Shown piece by piece: positions 26,910 to 36,242 of a stretch of 64,000 nt of DNA. The notes under the pieces are model-generated. The model worked only from the letters and a program-made list of their open reading frames with translations. It was not told the origin of the DNA and made no database searches. The stretch spans positions 62,001 to 126,000 of the forward strand of contig NZ_JACYFG010000051.1 in NCBI RefSeq assembly GCF_014803405.1. Reading direction: 5' to 3'. This DNA comes from Pelagicoccus enzymogenes. GTDB lineage: Bacteria > Verrucomicrobiota > Verrucomicrobiia > Opitutales > Opitutaceae. Position 1 is the stretch's first letter. Every line of letters begins with the position of its first letter. A program made the position numbers and the translations under genes.

Positions 26910-26928
26910 TATACTCATTTTGGCATAT
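26910..26928. promoter_or_regulatory. 19-bp motif upstream of the TonB receptor
   Basis: TATACTCATTTTGGCATAT, matching the site at 24071-24089 in 16 of 19 positions, about 90 bases before the likely start of the receptor gene. Candidate activator binding site. Confidence 0.45.
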
Positions 26929-27016
26929 TGTTAGAAAGGGGGAATTGGATGTAGAGTGTTGGCGTTCGAGAGCGATTTCTTTGATGCTCTACCACCCCAA
27001 CCCCCCATCACTCACT

Positions 27017-30000
27017 ATGATAAGCCCTACAAACTTGCGCGGACTTGTGAACGTCCCCAACGCGACGGACCGTCGCCAATCAAAGCTGCCTGCTGTAATG
27101 AAGCTGGCTTGCGCGAGCTCCGTCTTCGCTTTTTCCCCCAGCCTTTTCTCTCAATCGGAGAATACAGGGGGAAGCGAAGAGACAGAAGTATTCGAGCTAT
27201 CCCCCTTCGTAATCGACGCTAAGAACGATTCCGGCTACTACGCCGAGAGCACGCTTTCCGGTACTCGCTTGAGCAGTTCGGTGAATGACTTGGCCTCGGC
27301 TCAGTCCGTGCTGACCAAAGAGTTCTTGGACGATATCGCTGCCACCAGTTTCGAGGACGCCATGAAGTTCGCGCCCAACACTGGTTCTGATACAGGAGGT
27401 ATCTCGGACGATCCGTTAGGAAACCGTGGCCTTTTCTTCAACTCGTATCGAGTTCGTGGATTCAGACTCGACGAAGGATTGACCACGGATTTTCTGTTTT
27501 CGGCGATTCCAGGTGACGTCTATAACGTGCAGCGCATTTCTATGTCGCGCGGTCCAAACTCCATTCTATTCGGGCTTGGAAGCCCTGGCGGCAATTCGAA
27601 CCAAGTGAGCAAGCGTGCGATGTTCGACGACCGCTCTTCCATCCAAGTTCGTTTCGACAGTGACAACAGCCGTCGAGGCGTGCTTGACGTGAACCGCGTG
27701 CTCATTGACAAGAAGCTTGCCATTCGTGCAGCCACGGTCGTGGAGGAATCTTTCACCCATCGCAAACCAAGTGGGCGAGAGCAGTATCGCTACTACTTGA
27801 ACGCAGTCTACAAGCCCTTCGAGAAGACAACGATGCGTGCCTTGTGGGAGACCGGTGAGATTGACCAGATGAATGTGCGTCCATGGACCACTACCGACTA
27901 CTTCTCGCTTTGGGAAGAGGCTGGCCAGCCTTCGGTGACTGAACCTGCGTCTGTGGCGACTCCCAATCCCGAGCCTGGACTAGACCGTTTGACGAATGGC
28001 AATTATGCGCTCGTCATAGACGGCATCGATCCGATGAACTGGCGTCGCATGGGGCGCAGCCAATTGCCAGATCGTGAGTTCCGTAATGCGCAAGGGCTCG
28101 CTTCTATCACAGCTGACAGTGAGCTGCCTCTTTATATCAATCCTGTTGGAGGAGGCCAGTCGGTGGATATCGACTTCAGCAATACAGCTTTCTTCTTCGA
28201 GCAGAAGCTCGCCAAAAACTGGCACCTTGAGCTCGTTTATAACAAGCAGAACGTAACGCGTAATGTATGGAACACGTTGGGAGCGAACTTCGACAAAGTC
28301 TTCGTCGATCCGAATGAAGTGCTGCCGAACGGAGATCCGAATCCGAACTTCGGCGAGAAATATGTAGAGGCGGTTGCATCGACCCGGTTCCTAGTGGATT
28401 GGGGTGTGGAGACCATGCGCGCTACGACCTCTTACGAGTTCGATCTGTCCGAACAGTTTGGTAACTTCGGCGAGCGTTTCCTTGGCAAGACGCGTATGGC
28501 TGGCTTGTGGGAGGAACGCGAAACGCAAGGCTACCGTCCGATCTTCCGATTACACGATACGAGCGGTACCTTTAACGCGGACCCGTTCGCCGGATTTAAT
28601 CGCGTGAAGCATCGCTTCTACATTGATCCAGAAAATGGCGTCTACGGCGCTCCCAAATTTGCGGATAACTATCCTATCGTGTGGGGCGCGGAAGACATGG
28701 CCTCGAACTATCCGACTCCAGCTGAAAACGGCCTCGGGCTCGCTTGGATGCCCGCTCAAGATTTGCCTCAGCTGCACACCAACGAGCGACTCACTTCCAA
28801 CATGATCGCCATGCAGAGCTATTTCTGGAAAGATCGTTTGATCGGGATCTTCGGCTGGCGTGATGACACGCTCCGTCTGTGGGACGGACCAGCTAGCGAA
28901 TATGAACGCGTCAACAAGTTCTTCGCAGACATAAGTACCTTCGATCCAAAGGAACGTTGGTCCGAATTCGCTGCTGATATTGACGGCAGCACTCGTACTC
29001 GAGGCCTCGTCTTCCGTCCGCATCGCGACGTGTCATTGTATTTCAACGACTCTAGCAGCTTCCGTCCGGTCACGGCAGGATTCGTCGATATTCGTGGAAA
29101 CCGTTTGGAGAATGAATCCGGTAAAGGTCAGGACTACGGTGTGCGTTGGACCATGCTCGACGGCAAGGCTCACCTGAACATCAACTGGTTCGAGACCGAG
29201 CTAGAGGGAGAGCGTACCGGACAGGTGAGCGGCGCCACTGGCATTGGAATACGTGGTCGAGTGGACTCTCTATGGACAATCCTGGCCGAGCAGGTTGCGG
29301 GACCGAACGATCCAGACTATCTAGCAGCTCCTTACCGCTCGCAAGGAAACTGGGCCGACTACGCGGATACCGCATCCGAAGGCGTGGAGATAAGCTTCAC
29401 CGCGAATCCAACTAAAGAGTGGAGACTGCACTTCAATCTCAGCCGTCAAGAGAATTACCGATCTGTATTCGGAACTCAAGCACAGGCCTACCTCGACGAG
29501 TTTATCCCATTTTGGGATAGTAACGATGATTGGAAGGAGCTCGTCCGTGATCCGGATGCAGCTGATACCACGACCCAATCCACCTTCGGCGAAATGCTTC
29601 AAGAGCTTAAGGACGCTCGTTCCCGTCTCGACTCCTTGGAAGGTGCTCAGGATGGACGTCGCCCCGAGTGGTCCTTCAACATGTCCACCGCGTATCGATT
29701 CACGGATGGACGCCTGAAAGGCTTCACGCTAGGAGGTAACGCTCGCTGGCGTGACGCGGCGGTGATCGGTTATCCAGTCGGTGACTTCGGTCAATTCCTA
29801 GTGGAGCAGCCTTTTATGGGCGAGGACAGCACCAACGTGGGCGTTTTCGGCCGCTATGCGACGAAGGTGTTCAACGACAAGGCAAGTTGGGTGATCCAGC
29901 TGAACATCAACAACGTGCTTGATGATGACGACTTGATCCCGTTCGAAGCGGTGGACAATGGCAATGGCGAGTTTATTTCGCGTTGGTCGCTCCCGCGTGG

Positions 30001-30037
30001 CAGAACCTTTATCCTGTCAAACACCCTGACTTTCTAA
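27017..30037 (+). CDS. TonB-dependent outer-membrane receptor
   Basis: About 1006 residues from the ATG at 27017; an ATG at 27098 would also give an exported protein (MKLACASSVFAFSPSLFSQ) and cannot be excluded. The mature N-terminus reads EVFELSPFVIDA, the TonB-box-like segment common in Opitutales receptors. A plug domain follows (STLSGTRL, later ISMSRGPNSILFGLGSPGG), then a 22-strand-type barrel ending in aromatic FILSNTLTF, the usual outer-membrane insertion signal. No SusD-like gene is nearby, as is usual in Verrucomicrobia. It presumably takes up fragments of the sulfated glycan. A strong terminator follows its stop. Confidence 0.92.
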   Translation: MISPTNLRGLVNVPNATDRRQSKLPAVMKLACASSVFAFSPSLFSQSENTGGSEETEVFELSPFVIDAKNDSGYYAESTLSGTRLSSSVNDLASAQSVLTKEFLDDIAATSFEDAMKFAPNTGSDTGGISDDPLGNRGLFFNSYRVRGFRLDEGLTTDFLFSAIPGDVYNVQRISMSRGPNSILFGLGSPGGNSNQVSKRAMFDDRSSIQVRFDSDNSRRGVLDVNRVLIDKKLAIRAATVVEESFTHRKPSGREQYRYYLNAVYKPFEKTTMRALWETGEIDQMNVRPWTTTDYFSLWEEAGQPSVTEPASVATPNPEPGLDRLTNGNYALVIDGIDPMNWRRMGRSQLPDREFRNAQGLASITADSELPLYINPVGGGQSVDIDFSNTAFFFEQKLAKNWHLELVYNKQNVTRNVWNTLGANFDKVFVDPNEVLPNGDPNPNFGEKYVEAVASTRFLVDWGVETMRATTSYEFDLSEQFGNFGERFLGKTRMAGLWEERETQGYRPIFRLHDTSGTFNADPFAGFNRVKHRFYIDPENGVYGAPKFADNYPIVWGAEDMASNYPTPAENGLGLAWMPAQDLPQLHTNERLTSNMIAMQSYFWKDRLIGIFGWRDDTLRLWDGPASEYERVNKFFADISTFDPKERWSEFAADIDGSTRTRGLVFRPHRDVSLYFNDSSSFRPVTAGFVDIRGNRLENESGKGQDYGVRWTMLDGKAHLNINWFETELEGERTGQVSGATGIGIRGRVDSLWTILAEQVAGPNDPDYLAAPYRSQGNWADYADTASEGVEISFTANPTKEWRLHFNLSRQENYRSVFGTQAQAYLDEFIPFWDSNDDWKELVRDPDAADTTTQSTFGEMLQELKDARSRLDSLEGAQDGRRPEWSFNMSTAYRFTDGRLKGFTLGGNARWRDAAVIGYPVGDFGQFLVEQPFMGEDSTNVGVFGRYATKVFNDKASWVIQLNINNVLDDDDLIPFEAVDNGNGEFISRWSLPRGRTFILSNTLTF

Positions 30038-30081
30038 GGACTGGTCGCGACCGTAAGTGTCCTCCTTTGATTCTCTAACTT

Positions 30082-30122
30082 AGCAGCAGCGTCAACGTAG
30101 TCGAAAGACGCTGCTGCTTTCT
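30082..30122 (+). terminator. Rho-independent terminator after the TonB receptor
   Basis: A perfect 12-bp stem, AGCAGCAGCGTC (30082-30093) pairing with GACGCTGCTGCT (30107-30118), followed by TTTCTATT. It ends the receptor transcript 45 bases after the stop. Confidence 0.85.
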
Positions 30123-30209
30123 ATTACTCACGCACCCCGCAGGGGCTGCGTACCTCTCTGTGCACGGAGCCAGGGCGCTCCGCCTTTTATTTTATCCCCA
30201 AAGATTCTT

Positions 30210-33200
30210 ATGTACCTCTATTCAAGAAAATTGCTAACACCCCTGCTTCCATTACTGTGTGTACTAACTACGCTAGGAGCAGCTCAGACCTATCCGGTCC
30301 AGTTGAACCCAAGCGGAAATCAATTGTCGATAGCTGCGAATCCGGATGGCAGCTACGATATTCAGACCGAAGGACTCGACCCATGGATCGGCTCGCGCGA
30401 TCTTGATGCTATTTATGATCCCGGAGTCGTTTTCGTTCTAGAATTTGAATACATTTGCGTGACGGGGCTAGATGATCTTCAGATCTTCTACAAGACAGCG
30501 AATACGGGATTCTCTCCTGCGCGACGAGCGCTTCTTGGCCCGCTTCCGGCTTCCAGCGAGTTTCGGAAGTACGCGGTGGAAATGGATGTGCAGGCACCGG
30601 TATGGGATGCTGTGTACAACAAGTTTCGCTTCGATTTTGGGCGCTTGCCCGGGCGATCGATTACGGTCAGGAACATTGTGCTTCGCTCCTTGACACCAGA
30701 AGAGCAAGCGGCTCGACTGCCGAAGGAGACGGTGGCGATTGAGTTGAATGCTGGTTCCACAAGCGGGGGACTCACTGCATCCGTTCTCGCCGACGGTAGC
30801 TATCGATTGGATACAGAAGGAAACGACCCTTGGGTCGGTAGCGTACCTGTTTCGGACAGCTATGATCCGGAAGTTAGCTATATCATCGAGTTTGAGTACA
30901 AGACAGATTTCGCCTACAACCAGCTCGAAGTTTTCTACGGGCCGGTTAACCCTGCACGCCGCTTCGACGCGCCTGGATTTGAACCGAGCTTCGAATGGAC
31001 GTCCTATGCAATCAACACGCGATTGTTCACGGATGGGTTCGCTGAAAACGATTGGAGGAGCTTTCGCTTCGATTTTGGAAAACAGGAAGGTGATGATGGC
31101 GCGAAAACCGTATTTGTAAGGAACATCCGAATACGAAAACCTACCGAAGAAGAGAAGCAGATAGAGCTTTCGAGCGACAAGATTCGCAGTCGCGAGCTCA
31201 ACCAAGCGCTGCTCGACTTCGTGGGAAATACCTTCGAGAACGCGATTGACTCCGTATCAGTGGACTCTGATTCGGTCAGGATCGAAGGCGTTGTTCCGAA
31301 TAACGGTGGAGATCTGAAGCTGGTAGAAGTGCCCGTCGAGAGCTCGTTCTACGACGGCGGATTATTTGATGTAGTCGCCACTATCGAGCCAGGCGACAGC
31401 ATGTTCGACATATCCTTACCGCGGTTTGTTGCTGCTGAGGATCGGTATCTCGATCGTATCTACTCCCGTTGGGCGATCGCTTCCGGTGACCCGGAGGAAG
31501 GGTTAACAATCGTCTCTGATCCGTTTTGGGCTAGCGACGTTTCTGCAGCGGCTCAATGGAATTTGGAAGAGGAGAAAGCGATCAGTCTGAAAGGCATGGA
31601 TGGCTTGACATCCGCTACCTTCGGCAACTTCGGAGATCTGACGGAGCTGGGGTCGCATAGCATGAAAATCAACGTGCTGTTAAACGGAGTGCTTAGTTTA
31701 GCTCCGACAGATCTCGTACACGAGTTCAATGGGAAGGAGTATTACATGAAGCGCGGGTCCGTGGAAAATTTGGATCGAAGTGTCCGTGCCTGTTATGAAA
31801 GCGATCAGACAGTCGGTTTCGTTCTGTTGGTACCGTTGGGGATTGGAGACGAAGAGCTGCGAGAAGTGTTGGTGCACCCTGATGCGTCGCTCGGTTTGTA
31901 CTCTATGGCAAACATGGCGACCGAGGACGGGGTAGAGCATTATGCGGCGATCATCGACTTTCTTGCTCAACGTTACTTGAGGCCGGATGCGGCGAATGGA
32001 CGAGTCGCGTATTGGATTGTTCACAATGAGGTCAATGCCCACAGCTCTTGGACTCACGCTGGTCTGAAGCCGGCTGCACTATATACCGATATATACCAAA
32101 AGTCGATGCGGATGGTTTACTACACGGCTCGCAAATATGATCCCACCGCAAAGGTTTTTGCGACTTTCACGAACGATTGGAACGAGAAGCCAGGGAATGG
32201 AAAGGAGAGCGAATTCCTCTCCACTGAAATCCTAGCTTTCCTAAACCTGTTCAGCGATCGGCAAGGAGATTTCGAATGGGGGATCGCGTGGCATTCCTAT
32301 CCAGTCGGCTTGGCCAATCCCAAGGTCTGGAATGACGCGACTGCCAAGACGCCGCTTAGTTTCGAGGCTCCGGTTATTAGCCCGAGGAATTTGGAAGTGA
32401 TCGATGCCTATGTTCGGCAGGAGTCCGTCCTCTACAACGGGAAGAAAGTGCGTACCGTAATCTTGTCGGAGAACGGAATGAGCTCCAACACCGACAAGAA
32501 TCCTAACGCCAACGAAACAACACAGGCGGCGGGGGTCGCCTACTTTTGGAAAAAGGCGAACCGGCGGCTTCCGGCGATCGAGACGATTCATTATCACCGT
32601 TGGGTGGACAGCCCGAGCGAGGGAGGGTTGTCGTTTGGCCTCTGGACTACGGGTGACTCTGGACCGCAGAGTTTCGGGGAAAAGAAGGAAGCTTGGTATG
32701 TTTGGAAAGCGGCCGGTACTGAAGATGAGGATACGGTTTTCGATCCGTATTTGGACCTGATAGGAATCGAGGACTGGAGCGAAGTGCATTTCGATATGCC
32801 AACTGAGGTGACTCCCTATCAAGTCGATTTCAAGTTGAGTGGATGCCCGACGGATCTGGACCGCGTTTGGGTTCGCTTTAACGGTGAGCGTAAGCGACCG
32901 CAGCCTGACGGTAGTTTGGTCTTTTTCAACGTAGCCTCTCACATCGAACAACCCTACGAAATCGAAGTGAATGGAGTCGTCGTACATTCGGATTCCCTAG
33001 CGATCGACTCTTACCGGTCTCTAGAGTTCGATTTGCAAGCGCCTTACGGACTTGTCGTTGAGGGCACTGGGATAGGTACGAACGAGTTGTTTTGGGTCGA
33101 TGCCAGCGACTTCGAGGATGGATACGTGGTTGAAACGCTCGGCGATTCTGGCGAGTTCGAAGTTCTTGCCGTCTTGCCAGCTGACACTGAGGAGTTTGTT

Positions 33201-33773
33201 CACGAAGGTGTGGAGCCGGGAAGGGAGTACTCTTATCGTGTCGCTCCAACGGCTGGTGGTCTTGTGGCTTGCCGTTCCGAGATCGCGGGGGCGGTTGCTT
33301 CCTTCATCGTAGCTGAAAGCGGAAACGACGACAGAGGTCGCTTTAGTTTAACCAATAACAGGATACGGACTAAGTTCGTTCTCACCAACTTCGCCGATTT
33401 CGACATTCCGCTTGAGGAGCTTAGCTTGCGTTATTGGTTCAGCCCCGAAGGGGCCATCATCGACTCTATGAAGAGCTTTGGCCTCGCCCGCCGCATTTCC
33501 AGCGAGAAGATCCTCACCTCTGTCGTGGAACTAGATGCCGATCGGGAAGGCTCTAGCCACTACTTGGAGATCGGTTTCGGGGAGTGTGTCGGAATAGTGC
33601 CTGCCAATGGTGGGAGCTCCCCTGAAATCTACACCAAGGTGCTGAACTTGAGCGGTCGCTCGTTGGACGAACGAAACGACTACTCTTGGCGTCCTTCGTC
33701 CACCTTGGAGCTCAATGCAAATCTTGGCGTATATTGGAATGGCGTGCTGGTATGGGGGTATGAGCCTCTTTAG
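30210..33773 (+). CDS. Large exported DUF5722 protein with FnIII and CBM3-like modules
   Basis: A 1187-residue exported protein (signal peptide about 1-25). Two tandem beta-sandwich repeats (about 28-160 and 167-310) share YDIQTEGLDPWIGS / YRLDTEGNDPWVGS and end in FDFG...VRNI. A DUF5722 TIM-barrel-like region spans about 400-860, with E607 in HNEVNAHS and E754 in LSENGMSS at the positions equivalent to E276 and E421 of the 11089-13137 protein. A fibronectin type III-like domain (about 955-1035) and a C-terminal CBM3-like domain (about 1040-1187) follow, the latter ending NDYSWRPS...YWNGVLVWGYEP as in cellulose-binding modules. It is likely a surface-attached or secreted glycan-cleaving enzyme. 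Confidence 0.85.
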   Translation: MYLYSRKLLTPLLPLLCVLTTLGAAQTYPVQLNPSGNQLSIAANPDGSYDIQTEGLDPWIGSRDLDAIYDPGVVFVLEFEYICVTGLDDLQIFYKTANTGFSPARRALLGPLPASSEFRKYAVEMDVQAPVWDAVYNKFRFDFGRLPGRSITVRNIVLRSLTPEEQAARLPKETVAIELNAGSTSGGLTASVLADGSYRLDTEGNDPWVGSVPVSDSYDPEVSYIIEFEYKTDFAYNQLEVFYGPVNPARRFDAPGFEPSFEWTSYAINTRLFTDGFAENDWRSFRFDFGKQEGDDGAKTVFVRNIRIRKPTEEEKQIELSSDKIRSRELNQALLDFVGNTFENAIDSVSVDSDSVRIEGVVPNNGGDLKLVEVPVESSFYDGGLFDVVATIEPGDSMFDISLPRFVAAEDRYLDRIYSRWAIASGDPEEGLTIVSDPFWASDVSAAAQWNLEEEKAISLKGMDGLTSATFGNFGDLTELGSHSMKINVLLNGVLSLAPTDLVHEFNGKEYYMKRGSVENLDRSVRACYESDQTVGFVLLVPLGIGDEELREVLVHPDASLGLYSMANMATEDGVEHYAAIIDFLAQRYLRPDAANGRVAYWIVHNEVNAHSSWTHAGLKPAALYTDIYQKSMRMVYYTARKYDPTAKVFATFTNDWNEKPGNGKESEFLSTEILAFLNLFSDRQGDFEWGIAWHSYPVGLANPKVWNDATAKTPLSFEAPVISPRNLEVIDAYVRQESVLYNGKKVRTVILSENGMSSNTDKNPNANETTQAAGVAYFWKKANRRLPAIETIHYHRWVDSPSEGGLSFGLWTTGDSGPQSFGEKKEAWYVWKAAGTEDEDTVFDPYLDLIGIEDWSEVHFDMPTEVTPYQVDFKLSGCPTDLDRVWVRFNGERKRPQPDGSLVFFNVASHIEQPYEIEVNGVVVHSDSLAIDSYRSLEFDLQAPYGLVVEGTGIGTNELFWVDASDFEDGYVVETLGDSGEFEVLAVLPADTEEFVHEGVEPGREYSYRVAPTAGGLVACRSEIAGAVASFIVAESGNDDRGRFSLTNNRIRTKFVLTNFADFDIPLEELSLRYWFSPEGAIIDSMKSFGLARRISSEKILTSVVELDADREGSSHYLEIGFGECVGIVPANGGSSPEIYTKVLNLSGRSLDERNDYSWRPSSTLELNANLGVYWNGVLVWGYEPL

Positions 33774-33797
33774 CTGTCATTCAGTGAATAATACGGG

Positions 33798-33828
33798 AGG
33801 CGCTTCGTTTTGAAGCGCCTTCTACTTT
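33798..33828 (+). terminator. Rho-independent terminator after the large DUF5722 gene
   Basis: AGGCGCTTC (33798-33806) and GAAGCGCCT (33812-33820) form a perfect 9-bp stem with a GTTTT loop, followed by TCTACTTTCT. It marks the right edge of the glycan locus. Confidence 0.8.
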
Positions 33829-34296
33829 CTAAATCGCATCGGCGATGCTTATGTGGCCGACGATCCAGAGGAATCAAAACATGAATCCATTGAAAACCAC
33901 GAACTCAATGAAGGGTAGCTTGTTCCTGTTATGTGTTTGGGATAACGGGTATAATTTAAGGCGATTGCTTCGCTGAGAGAGCTCTTGGGGCTTGTGAACC
34001 AAATACTGTGTTGATCTAAGTTGAGCCGTATTGCTCCAGGGGGAGCGGAGTGGGTAAACAACATGCATTGTTCGCCTCATGGGTGGATTGTTTCTCGCCA
34101 TGGCTCCAAACCATTTAGCGGTCTTTTGAAAAAGGGCGGGGCTGTGTGGTGCATCTAAAATGCTTTTGGGTATCAATTAAGCCTCAAGTCTGTGGCTTGA
34201 GGTTCTCTGTCCGCTTGTGGATAGACGGGGTGAAAGGATCCGAACCTAATATCCCGAGGCTAGGGAACCTGAGATATCTCGATTGCGACGAAGCTG
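33829..34296. other. Non-coding gap, nothing recognised
   Basis: About 470 bases between the terminator of the glycan locus and the first repeat copy. Short frames on the minus strand (for example 33874-34176) have low-complexity composition, no recognisable motif and no plausible neighbours, so I see no gene. Confidence 0.5.
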
Positions 34297-34780
34297 TGAC
34301 TGGGTAGCGGTGGGGTGCCGATTGATCGACTGCCGGCTTTGGCGGCGGTCGAGCAATCCTTGACTCCTCCAATCCGAATCTAAGGGAAACTGGAGAACGG
34401 GTTGTAGCCAAATCGAAAATACGTTTGGTATGCCTCTTTTCGTTCGCCTACCATTCGTTCATCCTGAACGGGAGGGGCAAACAACCTAAAGGAACCTGTT
34501 CAAAATCATGCGCAATGAAGCGAACGAACCTACTTTAACTGACTCTAGCCGGCTGAAAGCCGCCCACAGCTTTTTCATGTCCGAATTTGCCGAGGCAAGC
34601 ATTGTCCATGCTCAATCTCGTCGAAGACGAATCATACCGAAACTGCGAGGAATACCTCAGACTCGAGCTTTCCTGCCTCGTTCATCTGAAACGGCACGGC
34701 GAAGTCGACCTGCTCGCTAGGAGCTTGATCGAATAGCGCGCTCTCATCTTCCGAGTTCCTTGGATTGCACGTTCAGCAAA
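34297..34780 (+). repeat. Tandem duplication, copy A (leader plus broken gene)
   Basis: About 480 bases strongly similar to 34964-35450. The shared part covers a 180-base leader with a hairpin (CGACTGCCGGC / GGCGGCGGTCG around 34327-34351), the segment AATCCGAATCTAAGGGAAAC, and the coding region. Copy A carries the pseudogene. Confidence 0.8.
34508..34780 (+). pseudogene. Frameshifted, truncated copy of the 35174 TPR-like gene
   Basis: From the ATG at 34508 the first frame gives MRNEANEPTLTDSSRLKAAH..., matching the intact gene's N-terminus. Near 34585-34600 a one-base shift moves the homology to another frame (MLNLVEDESYRNCEEYLRLE, then LKRHGEVDLLARSLIE), which hits a TAG stop at about 34734. 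Faint similarity (FRVPWIA) continues to about 34775. The gene is therefore dead, while the downstream copy is intact; the order suggests a tandem duplication followed by decay of the first copy. Confidence 0.85.
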
Positions 34781-34963
34781 TCCGCTTAAAGCAAATTGGC
34801 TTAAAACGGATCTGCTTAATCATTCAATTTGTGGTGGAGCTAATTTGTAGGCGGAGTTAGAGAATTCCCTGATGCACTGTCGCTCATGACTCTGCGTTCG
34901 TCCCTCAATCTAAGACTTAGTTTCGAAGTTTGACTAGGCTGGACGCCTAGTCGGTCAGCAAAA
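34781..34963. other. Spacer with a strong hairpin
   Basis: No gene. GACTAGGC (34932-34939) and GCCTAGTC (34945-34952) form a perfect 8-bp stem without a T-run. The motif GCTTAA recurs several times around 34786-34826. Confidence 0.5.
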
Positions 34964-35450
34964 GGGATGGGCAGCTATTCCTCAACGTTTGATCGACTGC
35001 CGGCTTTGCCGGCGGTCGACCAATCCTTGACGCCTTTAATCCGAATCTAAGGGAAACTGGAGATCGGGTTGTAGCCAGAACGCAAATACGTTTGGCAGGC
35101 CTCTCTTCGGTTGCCTGCCTTTCGTTTATCCTGAACGGGGGGACAATAATCCACATGAGATCCATCCAATAGAATGCATTACGAAACGAATGAAAATAAG
35201 CACCCGCGTGTCACCGACTCGAACCGACTAAAAACTGCTCATAGCCTTTTTGCTTCAGGTCTAGCGGAAGAGGCTCTGTCCATGCTCAATCTCGTCGAAG
35301 GGGAATCCTACCGAAGCTGCGAAGAATTCCACAGGTTGGAGCTTTCCTGCCTTGTCTGCCTGAAACGCCACGGAGAAGTCGATAGGCTCGCGAGGGCCTT
35401 GATCGAGAAGCACGGTCACATTTTTCAAGCTCCTTGGATTGCCCTGATCG
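34964..35450 (+). repeat. Tandem duplication, copy B (leader plus intact gene)
   Basis: Second copy of the duplication. The leader hairpin here is almost perfect (CGACTGCCGGC TTT GCCGGCGGTCG near 34994-35019), with one mismatch. Conservation of the leader, including the hairpin, in both copies suggests it matters for expression of the gene or for the duplication itself. Confidence 0.8.
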
Positions 35451-35575
35451 CGGCCCTGCAAGGGGGCGGCAAGGAAGAAGAAGCGGATGCAGTCTTCTGG
35501 GAAACCTTGAGCTACTGGCCGAACGATCCGAGGCTCGTGCACGCCGCGAATGCCTCGGGCGGCACTAGCAATTAG
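35174..35575 (+). CDS. Small TPR-like protein of unknown function
   Basis: A 133-residue soluble protein of helical hairpins: LFASGLAEEALSMLNLVEGE, FHRLELSCLVCLKRHGEVDR, then ALIEKHG...PWIALIAALQGGGKEEEA, the spacing expected of about three tetratricopeptide-type repeats, which serve as protein-binding scaffolds. It is the intact member of a tandem duplication. No Shine-Dalgarno sequence is obvious before the ATG. Its stop overlaps the convergent 35572-36111 gene by four bases. Nothing shows its partner. Confidence 0.65.
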   Translation: MHYETNENKHPRVTDSNRLKTAHSLFASGLAEEALSMLNLVEGESYRSCEEFHRLELSCLVCLKRHGEVDRLARALIEKHGHIFQAPWIALIAALQGGGKEEEADAVFWETLSYWPNDPRLVHAANASGGTSN

Positions 35576-36111
35576 TTTAACCCGTCAGGGCCTTGGCGAG
35601 AATCGAATCGTGCTTCGAGTGCGAAGCTTTTGAAGAGCCTGAAGGGAACATGGCAGTGGACGCTGTGGAAGGCCTGGCCGTTCGGCATGATCGTCCTCTG
35701 GGGTTTCTCGGCGCGCCAGAAGTACCAAAAGTTCCAGTTAGCCTGATAGAAGCGCTTGAAGGCGGGGAAGGGAATCGCGACCACTCTCCCTGTGGTCTTG
35801 AATACCCAGACGAGGTAGTCGGTTCTTTGGTTTTCGTATCCTCGTATTCCGCGTTCCGCTACGCTTAGAAGTTCTATCGTCAGATCGTCCATGCCCCATT
35901 GGCGAGGGTCGGTATCGCGAAACTTTAAGTCTACATGGATATCTCGATCTCGCAGGTGGATTCGGACGTCGCTTCCAAGCAGGTCGAGCTCCTTACCGCT
36001 TTGGGAATAGGTAAGGAATCCTGGGAAGAGCTTCGCGAAGGCTTGCTCGAGTGGGACGGATTTCGTGTCGCGGAAAGATTTCGCTAGGGATTCTTCGAAT
36101 AGCTTGGGCAT
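35572..36111 (-). CDS. Putative PD-(D/E)XK-fold protein
   Basis: A 179-residue protein I cannot place in a named family. The central stretch KELDLLGSDVRIHLRDRDIH followed by VDLKFR has the shape of a PD-(D/E)XK nuclease core: an acidic residue in the first strand (D43-D47 region) and D-x-K in the second (VDLK). Downstream, LVWVFKTTGRVVAIPFPAFK looks like the following strand and helix. Such proteins act as restriction or repair nucleases or resolvases. It stands alone, convergent with the TPR-like gene. Function is inference from a motif. Confidence 0.5.
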   Translation of the reverse strand: MPKLFEESLAKSFRDTKSVPLEQAFAKLFPGFLTYSQSGKELDLLGSDVRIHLRDRDIHVDLKFRDTDPRQWGMDDLTIELLSVAERGIRGYENQRTDYLVWVFKTTGRVVAIPFPAFKRFYQANWNFWYFWRAEKPQRTIMPNGQAFHSVHCHVPFRLFKSFALEARFDSRQGPDGLN

Positions 36112-36242
36112 GTCCCAAAATTAGATGCTCCGAACAAGGCTTACAATCTTAAATGTTCCGAATTATGGATACGAAAAATTTACATTCCGTGTCGGTTGGA
36201 GCGCAGGCTAAAAAAAATAACTGATTTAATTACGCGGTGAAT

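Noticed and set aside
33874-34176. 100-codon minus-strand frame after the DUF5722 terminator
   Set aside because: No motif, no partner, no signal; likely chance.
35213-35225. 12-base match GACTCGAACCGA to the tRNA T arm as a possible att site
   Set aside because: Too short, inside the intact TPR-like gene and explained by its codons; no flanking similarity.
34297-35450. Integron-type cassette array
   Set aside because: The repeats include the gene itself and lack attC core ends; a tandem duplication explains them better.
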